From assembly GCA_036365515.1 (NCBI GenBank), contig CM070877.1, positions 112,670,011 through 112,734,010 of the forward strand: DNA of 64,000 bases. Reading direction: 5' to 3'. Of the stretch, positions 13,298 through 24,600 are shown piece by piece. The position numbers and the translations under genes were made by a program. Under the pieces are notes generated by a model. That model had not been told where the DNA came from and made no database searches. It saw nothing but the letters and a program-made list of their open reading frames with translations. The DNA is from Torymus aiolomorphi. Its lineage: Eukaryota; Arthropoda; Insecta; Hymenoptera; Torymidae. Each line of letters starts with the position of its first letter. Position 1 is the first letter of the stretch.

Positions 13298-16200
13298 ACT
13301 TGTTCTTTCTCGCGTATGCAGCCTTCGCGACGACAACCTTCTGCTTTTCCGCCTGCTTCTCCCTACTTGCCCGCGTTTCTGTTTACACTCGTTACGTCAT
13401 TCGACGGATTTGATAATGACGTAGTCATCGCGCGCCGGCAGCTCGCCCGCGTGAAACAACCGTGTGTGTGCGAAAGGACGCTGCTGGATATAGGAGTGCA
13501 GCTGCAGGAGTAGTATATCGATTTAACGAGTCAATGGGAGACGGAGCAGTTTTTATTGCGTTGCCAGTAGAGCATATATAGCGAGAATCGCCTTGTAGCC
13601 GCTCGTTTATTTTTACCAATTTTCTAACCAACAGAGATGATACAATTATTATGGTATTTTAATTCCCGTTTAATATCACGAACACTAGAGAGGTCAGGTC
13701 TTTGTCAATATCGTGCTGACATCATCATTATATTAATAAAATAAGTTTTGAAATTTTTGTAGATTCCTTTAGCTCGTCTTTTTTATAGAAATTTACCAAA
13801 TGTTATTCTAATTTATGTTAGTTGCCCGCTATTTCTTTTAAAACATTGTTAATTTTATATCCATATGGTTTCGTTTTGGACTCTGACAACACTCACATAT
13901 CACTTGAAAACTTTAGACATTACCCAACAATGTGGTTTATAGCACAATTTGCATGATATTTTCTTGTTCTTATAGAAATATTTTTTTATTTTCCTTTTTT
14001 ATTTTATGAGTTTCTAGTACTTAGATGTAAGCAATTTGAAATAAATAATTTTTTACGACTGGGAAAGAGTATTCATAGTCTTTTAAAAGAAAATAATGTA
14101 CATAATTATTTAATTTTAAGTAGGTATCGCTATACTTAAAATGATAGTTCTTCTTTCAAGTATAACTCAAAAATTGATCGCGATATAATATCATGTTGAA
14201 GGCTAAAACACTTTCATCGGGATATTGATAAACGAATGTAAGCTAAATTTACGTATATATGAGCAAATCTATATAAAAATTTTACAACTTTCAGTAAGCG
14301 GAAATTGCTAAGTTTTATTTTTCAGTTACACCTTCCGAATATGACTTTCCATCTTCTATCTATATTACAAACTATGCGAAAAAAGTTTACGCATTAAAAA
14401 AGTGATTGTGACCGGGATTCGGTTACCCCATGTTTCAGGATATTATCCATTCGGCTCTAGACTCTCTAAAATTTTTTTAGTACAAAGTCGGGTACTGGTA
14501 CAAAATAGTGAATATACACTTTTTTCAGTATATATTGCATTTTCAAAACAGTGAAAGTGGAGTTTCACTAAAATATTGTGTATACATATATACTAAAAAC
14601 ATAGTGTATATATATGCACTATCTTGTAACAGTGCCCGAGTGTAAACAGAAAAAAATTTAGAGAGTAGGGACAAAGATAGAGAAGTTTTTTTAAATGTCT
14701 AGGGGAAATGGGTGTTCACGGTAACCTAAATACGTCGATAGCTGAAAGTGTCAGGATCACTAAAAAATGAACAGAAGTACAAAAGTCTAAAATTTGTTTC
14801 GCCAAAATTCTTTACTTGATCAAGAGTTATGCTTAATCAAAAATTCGTCGGAAAATCAATTAATAAATAATAGATAAAAATATAAATTTTTTATTCGAAT
14901 TTTTTGCTGATTCTTGAAAGCACATAACCTTTATACTATTAGAGCTTTTTGGGTAAACTGATTTTCAATTAAAGTTGTTTCTTCCCACTTTCTGTTCAAT
15001 TTTTAATGATTATTTTGACACTTTTATTTATAGAATTAATTAAGTTTCCGTGGATACCCATTTTCAATTCACTTTTTTAAATGAAAAGCGGGATAAAAGT
15101 TATACTTGTTTCCTTCTTCGCTTTTTTCCCGCACTTGAGCACAAGTAAATTTGCGGGAAAAAAGTAAATTCAATATGAACTAGACCAAATATCATCCGAT
15201 GCCCCCTTTTCCAAACCAAAAACCGCTGCCAATTCATTGACACGTAGCTTCCTCAAACTTAATTTATTGATGCCTTTAATTAATTTTTACTTCTAATATT
15301 TAAAATTGAATACTTTATCTTGTACGGTTAGACTAACTAGGAGAGGGTCATGGGTCCGGATTCAGCTTAAACTGTGCGTTATATCTTTTTTCGTAATGAA
15401 CCGATTTTTTTGGGCAACGAACTTGATCTGAAGATATATAAAAGCTACATCTGTGCCAAATTTCAGGAAGATTGGGTAATTTTTGCTCTTGTTATCGTGC
15501 GACAACGAAAACGCAAATTTTTTCTAAAATAATGTTTTTCTAAAAAACAAATGAAGATAATCTCCTGAAATTTTAACCAAATATAGTCTTCTATAAATTT
15601 AATAAGTGGTTAAAATTTTAAGTCGATAAATCAAGTATTTTTTTAGAAAACGCGATTCGAAAATTTAAAAAAAAAATTTTTTACCTCAAATATCTTTTTT
15701 CGTAATGGACCGATTTTTTTGGGCAACGAACTCGATCTGAAGATATATAAACTAAAAGCTACATCTGGGCCAAATTTCAGGACGATTGGATTATTTTTGC
15801 TCTAGTTATCGTGCGACAACGAAAACGCAAATTTTTTCTAAAATAATTCTTTTCTAAAAAACAAATGAAGATCATCTCTTGAAATTTTAACCAAATATAG
15901 TCTTCTATAAGCTTAATAAGTGGTTAAAATTTTAAGTCGATAAATCAAGTATCTCTAAGAAAATGTGAGTCAAAAATTTTTTTAAAAAATTTTTAACCTC
16001 AAATATCTTTTTTCGTAATGGACCGATTTTTTTGGGCAACGAACTCGATCTGAAGGTATATAAAAGCTACATCTGTGCCAAATTTCAGGACGATTGGATA
16101 ATTTTTGCTCTAGTTATCGTGCGACAACGAAAACGCAAATTTTTTCTAAAATAATTTTTTTCTAAAAAACAAATGAAGATAATCTCTTGAAATTTTAACC

Positions 16201-19200
16201 ACATATAGTCTTCAATTAGTGTAATAACTGGTTAAAATTTCAAGTCGATAAATAAAATATTTTTTGAGAAATTAATTTATGAAATATAAAAAAGTTTTCC
16301 TTAATAACAAATGACTAAGTGAAGATATTTTAAATTTTAAAAAAGGAAAATATAGGTAATTTAAATACCTTTCAAGAAAAGTTTATTATATTATGTAATA
16401 ATGACTGTAAGATATGATAAAATCAAAAAAACTGAAAATTCAAAATCGTTTTTTGGTTATAAAACAAAAGAAAATCAATAAAAACTCAAATACATCAGGG
16501 TACCTTTCTTTTCCCGCGAGACAAAGAGAATAAGCTTTACCCGACGAAAATCGGTCGATTCGTTTCGGAGATATGAAGAGTTCAAATATACATACACACA
16601 CACACACATACACACACACACACACACATACACCCACGAAAACAAAAATGATCAAAATCAACTAATATACACATATATCGCCTTAAAACATCTTTTTGAA
16701 CATTTTTTTTTTCGAAAATTTTTTGCACCGTTACAAAGCTTCCTCTATGAGGAAGCAAAACGTGTCCACAGTTGAGATGGAAACAAAGTACTAGATGTAA
16801 CTCGGGAATAAAGTAAATTAGCGGGATAAGGTAACACAGTCTAATTTTTTACGTTTATGGTGAATTTGGTTAAAACTAACAAAATTATAACATATGAATA
16901 CAAAATAACTTTTCAATTCTATAAAGTGGCCACAGTAGAGCTGGGAATAAAGTACTGTATGCAACACGGGAGTAAAGTCGATCATTCTCTTGGGTCATCA
17001 TTGTCTGAGCAAGCGAAGCGAAGCGAGGAATTTTAACCCACCAACGGAAATAATCTGCGACTTTACTTCCTTGTTACATAATTTATTATTACTCTCTGTT
17101 TTGCGGGGATAACAAATTTTACTCCCTGTTTTGCAGCAACACGGAAGTAAAGTCGATTATTTCCTCGTTTGACGTCGATGCCCCATAATGAACAACAGAT
17201 GTTTTTGTCCTTACATAATAACAAATAAATTAATATTTATGAAGACTAGATAATAATATTTTATTTTCGTATAAATAATACACTTGTTGCCAAATAAATT
17301 GTGTCATAACAATCACAATGTGTCATTGTTATGAGCGTAAAATAAGCTGGCTAATTTGGCAGTTTTGGCATCAGATATAAATATTAATTTTGGTTATAAC
17401 CTATGCTGATTTTACTTATAATATTTTTGTAAAAGTGACCTTTTGAGTAAGTCGGGCCATAAGGCCCGTCTATAAATCAGTATACAAATACTGATATTTA
17501 TGCTAATCAATTTCCAAAAGGAACTTTGTGATAAAAATGATGTATTTTTTATTACAGCTTTGCGAATACTGAGGTTACGAAAATGAACAAAAAAAATTAT
17601 TAAAGTAGTACAAAATAGTTGTATAAAGGGAAACTTTTAGCCGCTTTCTTACTTCTATTTTATTGATTTTAATTTCGCTAGGAATCAATGTTTTTTAATG
17701 AAACAAAGCTTAAATTAAAGCTTCCTTTGTCTACTTTAATAATCTTCTTATTTTATTTTCGCAACTTTAATATTCGTAAAGCTGTGATCAAAGAAAGAGA
17801 TATGATTTTTATCAAAAAAGTTACTTTTGAAAATTAAATAGGGTAAAAGTGGGTATTACCGCGGTTTTTCAGCACTGGCGTCTTATAGTACACGAATTAA
17901 AAGCTTTGCCTCGATGATTTAAGTTGAATTCTTTTTTTAACTCTTGTTTAACTTACCAGAAATGCAAAAATGACTCTTATCATATGATAAACATATAGTT
18001 AATTAATAAATGCAATCTAAAAAATAGATCCGAGGCTGGTATTACTGCGGGTATGATTGAATTACCGCGGGGGTTTTACCGTGTGTATTCTGGATTACCG
18101 CGGGGGTATTACTGCGGAATTTTACCTTGAACTTGTTATATTATTTATAATTTTACAACCGAAAAAATGAACATATCTGTATATTTTTACATCATATTTC
18201 ATTTAGAACATAGCAGTTGGCAAATATTCTCATATATATTGTAGACTTCTTGATTTCACTGTTTTGAGGTTACGTTGGACCAATGCCGCAGTAATACCAG
18301 CAATCGTATTTGTATACAAATGACGGTATTACCGCGGATGGCCAGACAATAATGTAGTATATTCATACAAATCATGCTTTATTCTCTTTTTAAGACGATT
18401 TCTTATATTAATTAATATTTTGTATGATCGAATAAATATTAAATGCCGAATTATACTATGAAAAATGAAATTACAGAGCGTTTTTCGTCGATTCGCGGTA
18501 ATTGCAGCGTCCGCGGTAATACCCACATTTACCCTAGCTTGGATAACGGTATACAAAACTCTTATATTTTGTGGTTATACAATACTTAATTCTCGATGAG
18601 TTCAGTATAATACGATAGAAAAATGTTTACGACCCGGACAAAGATTACTTGACCGAAGGTACCCCGAGAGCATATAGTAATGCCAAATCTAATTTGATCG
18701 CCGTACCTCGTCTGGTATGACGACTAACATGTTTTGCTAACCGTACGAACTATTATCAACTTAGCATTTATTTCTTCTTTTCTTATTATTTATATTACAA
18801 AAATTAAACTTATGAAATTTGTAACAACTCACTTCGCATAATAGAATAAACATTTAAAATCGATGATTATGTAGAATAATATATTTTTTTATTGAATTTG
18901 TATATTTAAGTAATAAATGTATAAAAATATGTATTGAATATATAAGTACAAATATTAAATTATAAAATATAGTTCTGAAAATATAATTTTACACAATATT
19001 TGGAAATAAGAATAAAGCAAAAGCCACTGCAAAAACATGCACATGCAAAATCATTGTCTAAATAAAATAATATGCATATAATATGTAACATTTTTATTTC
19101 TGTAAATAACATTTTTAAGCTATACTGTCTATAGCTAGTATTAAAATATTGAAACCAAATAAATTTAATAATTGATAAATAATAATCTATTAAAACTTTG

Positions 19201-20898
19201 TGTGCGCTACTTTTTATTATTAATAATATATCTAACGGTAAAAAATAAAATAAGTGGATTTTCAAAGGAATGTGAAGCAGTTGTGATGATATTACGTACT
19301 TTGCCGATATTTTGGTATATATAAATTTATTAAATAATTATATCTATTTATTAAATAATATCAAGCGTTCGAAAATCGTGTAAGATTATCTTGTACTTTT
19401 GGGAATGGAAATCGAAATTTTACGTGTCATAAAGTTTGACCTTAATATCTGATCCAGAAGTTGTGGTCTCGCCTAACAATTTTCGAAGAAGACCTTATCT
19501 TCAATATTTAAGTGTTCGATTCATATTTTTTTACCATACTAAGAAGAAGAGTGTGCACCTGCCGGGGAACGGGTTTTGAGATTCGATTTATGGTCTCTAA
19601 TAATGAAGCCTAGTGTCCGTAATTCCATCTCAAAGGGCCTTTCTTCTCTAGACTGTCACTTTGCAAGTATTTATGGTACAAAAACAGACAAAAAGATTAT
19701 ATAAATAGTTAGAACAAGCTAAAATTTAAACTTTGTTTCGTTGAAAAATATTGATTCTTAAAGAAATTGTAACCAACAAAACTTATATATGGGTGGTATT
19801 TTTAATCAGTATCTTACGTTATCTTTGATTGCATATAATTTCCAAAGTAATTTTTTAACGAATCAAAGTTTAAATTCGAACTTTGCTGTCTCTTTTGATA
19901 ATATTTTTTACTCGTCAACTAACGGATTTTTGGTATTTTAAACTTTAAAACCTCATATGAAAAAAAATAATAATAATAATAATAATAATAAATAACGGGA
20001 AGTGGGTACATTTCTTTGAAAATGGACCAATCAGAGCACGAATAAAAGCGTTACCTTTCAATTCAAGATTAATCGCGTTGGATCTTTTATAGATGGATAC
20101 AAGAGACATCATTTTTTGAGAAAAGGGGCCTATGAGATGAAATTACGAATACTGGGGTTCATTTTTAGATACCACAAGCGACTCTCCACGGCCTTGTTTA
20201 AATCATATATTCAGCAAAAACTGTGGAACACGTTTTTAAATGTCAAAAAATGGACAGCTATAGAATATAATCTTTTGGAAAAACGTTTTTTTAAATAACG
20301 TCTACTTCAAATGCCAATTATTTAGTCTGGAAACTTCTTACGTATATTTTCAAAATAGAAAATCTAAAAATATGACCCGTTAAATAGAAGGAAAATTTTT
20401 AACCATTTTTTACATTATCTTTAATTGCTTATAATTTCCTGAAAAATTAATATTTTTTAACAAAACTAAGCTTAAATTTGAGCTTTTCCTGACTAGTTTT
20501 ATAATCTCTTTAGTTCGTTTTCGTATCACAAATACTTGCAAAGTGACAGTCGATAGAAGGGACATGATTTTTTAACGAAATAGAGCATATTTAAGATTAG
20601 ATTGACCTTATCTCAAGAAAAAGGACCTATGAGATGCAATTAGGAACACTGTGCTTGAATTTTAGATATCCAAAATGAATTCTCAAAACCCCATCAAAAT
20701 CTGTTTCCCAGAGGATGTGCACTATGTCAGTTAATATTTTCAGGTCTTTTTGTTGTCCAATTTTTTTAATTGACATAGATTTTTGCGACAAAATTTTTAC
20801 TTTTTTGATCTTGAAAAAAATTAAAGCTTGTTTTATTTCACTCTTAGTTTAATTTTAATTTTTAAGAGTTTAATTTAGCATTTATCTAAAAATTCAAT

Positions 20899-20936
<38 letters not shown>

Positions 20937-21647
20937 GTATTCGCGAGCGCGTATACTTCCCATACATTGTCATTTATATTGTTAATCTTTAACAAATTGC
21001 AAATTAAACGATTAACTTCCTTTGTATGGTAGGATAATTACCTGCTAATATTTCACATTCCCTTAAGAAAATAATGTGTAAAAATGTCTTAAGAAGTGAT
21101 CCATTCATTTTATTATTTGCGGCTCAACTAACAAACTTCCCATGAGATTTGTATCTATTTAAACGATTAAATGAATGATCCCGATTAAAAATAATCGTCG
21201 CAATAGAGAAGAAAATAAGTTTTTCACTCACGTCTCGACGGATCTGCTAAGTTTATCAACGCGCTCCTGAAGAGCACGTGCAGGTGGTTCAGTAAAGGCT
21301 GCCAAATATGAGAGAACAGGTCCTGCCAGATCTTTCACTTCTTCTGCGTCGGATTTGAGATTTTCGGCTTCTGATGTCAACTCCTATCAACGTATAAAGT
21401 TGATTTTTTTAAATTTCATCTCGTTTAAAGACTGATCTATTTATGTAACATTTTTATTCTATAGATTTGTAACTTGTTAAATTTTCAAGTATCGTTCTTT
21501 ATTTATTTATTTTTTTGCTTCCTCATAGAGGAAGCTTTGTGATAGTAAAAAAAAGTTTATGAGATAATGTGTTAGAAATGTTATTTAGCAAATTTGGAAT
21601 CGAAATACACTATTTTTAGAAAATGTCCGTATGGATGTGTGTGTGTG

Positions 21648-21680
<33 letters not shown>

Positions 21681-24600
21681 ATGTCCGTATACGCTGATAT
21701 CTCATGATCTACTCGACCAATTTTAATGGGAGAGTGATCATTTTTTTAGATTTTGCTTCCACAATTGGGGTCAATATTCTATTTTTGTAAAATTTAATTT
21801 TTTTTTTTATAGCCATTTTTTAATTTTAAAATTTTTTTTTCGATTTTTTTAATATTTAGAACAAATATTGTTTATATATCATGAATTCTCTGTATGTAGG
21901 ATAAAATTATCTACAATTTAAAAAAAAAAACGTCGGTAGCTATATTTCGTCATAAGTTATTGATGAAAACGTAATTTTTTGTAAATAGGTTATATTTCGA
22001 AATTAAAAAAAGATATTAACATAAATATTTTTTTGGTTATAAAGGATATTAAGTACTATAACTTACTAAATTTTTAGATTTTTTTATTCATTATTTTTTG
22101 AGAAAAAAAATAATTTATAAAAAAAAGTGATTTTTTTTGTCGTTCAATAACTATAGTAAAATTGGCTTAATCACTTTGAAATTCTTTGTAGGGGTAGATT
22201 TTGTATACCAATCGAGTGAGTTCTTTGGGCAAAAGGATTGATCCATAAATTTCGAAGATACTTGAGGTTAAAATTTTTTCAATTTTTTTTTAAATCGTAA
22301 TTTCTCGAGAACGGCTCTATGTATCTAAATGGGGGGGGGGGGGGGGGGGGGGGGGTTCGAAAAAGAATTAAATTACCTATATTTTCTAAAAAAAATTCAT
22401 TCTCTAGCTATCACGGTTCTTTTGTTATTAACAAAAACGTAAAAATTGAAAAATGAAAAAAAATGAGTTTTATATGTTCAACTATTACAAGAGTAAAATT
22501 GTCTTATTCGCTTCAAAATTCATTGTAGAGGTATATTATTGATAGTTCTCGGATGAGTTCTTTTGGTAAAATGATTCGTTCATAAATTTCAGAGATATTT
22601 GAGGTTAAAATTTTTCTAGACATTTTTAAAATCTATTTCTTGAGGATGGCTCTGTGTATCTAAATTGGATGGGTAGCATTTGAAAGAGAATTAAAATATT
22701 TATATTTTCTAAAAAGAAAAAATTTTTAGTTATCGCGGTTTTTTATTATTAACAAAAATGTAAAACTTGAAAAATTGAAAAATGAAAATAAAAATCTGTC
22801 TTTATCAAATTTTTTAAAATACATCCCCTCACATTATAACAGCCTTTCCACATAACGCATTCAATATAACACGTTCAATGTTCAACGTAACACGAAAATA
22901 AATTTGTTGTCCGACATCTACCAATTTCATACTCAGTGGTAGTGGTGCAGAATGGGTACATTTCTACCACTGAATATGAATTGGCCATAAAAAAATTACA
23001 AGTTAATATTTTCCATAAAATTTTTCCAATTTTTTTCGTGAAAAATTTATTTTTCGAATTTTAATTTTATATGAAAATGTATAATTTCATCTATCTCTTA
23101 CGAGATGAAAATTACGTAAAAAGTTGTCCACTAATGTGGAATGATCGTTTGACAAAATTTTCTAACTTTAAAGTAATTTTGACAATAATTTATCGTCATT
23201 GATAGTCATAATTTACAATACATAAATATAAAAATTACCGACATTGCTTACATGACGGTCATTTTTACAACAATTTGACAATAACTAATAGATATATTTA
23301 CAATCCATGAATACAAAAATGACAGTCATTGAGCTTTGGTGATTGGTCAGAAATGATCATGGTGATTGATCAGAATCTATATAATCTATAAAAATTTGAA
23401 TAAATTATGTTGGAGTTTTGTTATTTCTGTCTTTCTGAAGTATTAAATTTTAAATATTGGAATTAAAAATTAATTAAAGGAATCAGTAAATTAAGTTTGA
23501 GGAAGCTACGTGCCAATGAATTGGCAGCGGTCTTTTTTTTTTAGAAAAAAAATCTTTTCTAAAAGTCGAAGCAAAAAGCTGCATTTTTAATTTCTAGTCA
23601 GAGATCACTAGATAATAAATCAAAATTATGAGATATTTTATGTACATAAATCATTGATAATTTTCATTTTTTGTATATTGAATAATAATTTTACACCGAA
23701 TCTCCATAGACGAATTGAGGTGATTTATTGTAATTAAACTTTGATATAAGACATTAGTAAATTAAGTTTGAGTAAATAATGGTCAATGAGTTAGCAGCGA
23801 TTGTTAGGTATGCTATTGAAATATCAGATAAAGTATTTAATTTTCCGTAATTCATAAACTAATTTAATCTTGATTTGAATTTTGAAACGTAATTGAATGA
23901 ATTTAAACGAATTAGTTCCAGCATTTAGAAAAATTTATTTAATGCCATACTTAAATATTTATGATAATAAAAAACAAAAAGTTATGAATGAAAAATAATG
24001 TAAGATAAAATATTGAATGGTAACTCACATTAAGTGTTTTAATAATGTCCAGCAGGTGCTGCTTGGATCGTACAACTGTGTCGACAAGTTTGCCGCGTTC
24101 TTCAATCGCGTTGAGCTTCGTTTCAGTACTTGACCATTTGGATTCAAGCTCTTCCCAGTGTTTAGACAAGGCTTCAAGGGCGCTGCGACGGCCTTCTAAT
24201 CCTGAGACCAAATCGCGCCACTCGGAACAAACTTCTCCAAGCTGAGTATCGATGCGCTTTTTGTTCATCGCGTCAGCCAGCTGGAGAACCTCTTTGCCCC
24301 GCTCATTCAGGAGTTCGAGCTCGAACTGCTGGTTCTAAGAGAATAGAAAGAAAGGAGACCGCTGGTGTAACTACGTTGAGAGAAATATTGTTGGAAAATA
24401 AATGTAAGAGAAGTTACTATATTCTATAGGAACTTTGGGACAGATTCGAATTATTATAAAATTTACTACAATTTATAGTAAAATTGCTATATACATAGTA
24501 AAAATTACTCAAAACATAGGAGTTTTTACTATAAATTGTAGTAAATTTTATGATAATTTGAGTCTGTCCCACGGTTACTATAAATATAGTAATTTTTCCT

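Larger units (their letters stand above)
12960..13600 (-). promoter_or_regulatory. Candidate internal Msp300 promoter and 5' leader (CpG-rich, GAGA tract)
   Basis: This is a CpG-rich island inside an AT-rich intron. On the minus strand a TATATATGC box lies at about 13573-13582. Further downstream are a GA/CT run (13259-13295, potential GAGA-factor sites) and an ATG followed by a strong GTGAGT donor at 12960. The layout (TATA, about 600-nt leader, ATG, donor) fits an internal first exon of the host gene. No transcript data are available here; a plus-strand promoter is not excluded. Confidence 0.4.
15223..16756 (-). mobile_element. Interspersed element, copy B (inverted)
   Basis: It begins CCGCTGCCAATTCATTGACA then CGTAGCTTCCTC, and ends with the palindrome GCTTCCTCTATGAGGAAGC (16738-16756) next to a CA microsatellite. 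It is the same family as copies A and C in the opposite orientation. It contains a three-fold direct repeat (15382-16262). Confidence 0.72.
4743..21231 (-). other. 16.5-kb intron rich in mobile and palindromic elements with two CpG-rich patches
   Basis: This is the largest intron in the window. From high to low coordinates it holds: an AT repeat (20904-20934), an inverted-arm element (19553-20722), a TA-flanked element (17841-18534), an inverted-arm element (17510-17835), a palindrome (16960-17092), element copy B, a small inverted-repeat element (14460-14667), CpG patch 1 (13000-13600), a palindrome cluster (10698-11973), element copy A, palindromes (6891-8346) and CpG patch 2 (about 4743-6500). 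About 18560-19540, 13620-14450 and 12000-12900 show nothing recognisable. Confidence 0.75.
21517..23530 (+). mobile_element. Interspersed element, copy C, with GAGGAAGC-hairpin end
   Basis: One end is the palindrome GCTTCCTCATAGAGGAAGC (21517-21535), followed by a TG microsatellite. The other end carries GAGGAAGCTACGTGCCAATG then AATTGGCAGCGG. The same two ends bound copies A (8432-10401) and B (15223-16756, inverted). The interior holds a partial internal duplication (about 22270-22430 against 22610-22770) and a run of 25 G. No intact ORF. Confidence 0.75.
21384..24028 (-). other. Intron (2.6 kb) occupied by a 2-kb interspersed element
   Basis: Most of it is repeat copy C (21517-23530), with a degenerate end-like fragment at about 23757-23803. 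Confidence 0.75.

Noticed and set aside
13186..13513. Overlapping plus-strand ORFs with Ser-Leu repeats
   Set aside because: They arise from the CT dinucleotide run read in three frames.
16981..17060. GAAGCGAAGCGAGG motifs as a sign of bacterial contamination
   Set aside because: They are embedded in palindromes dispersed among host exons and share flanks with many other sites in the window, so they belong to the genome.
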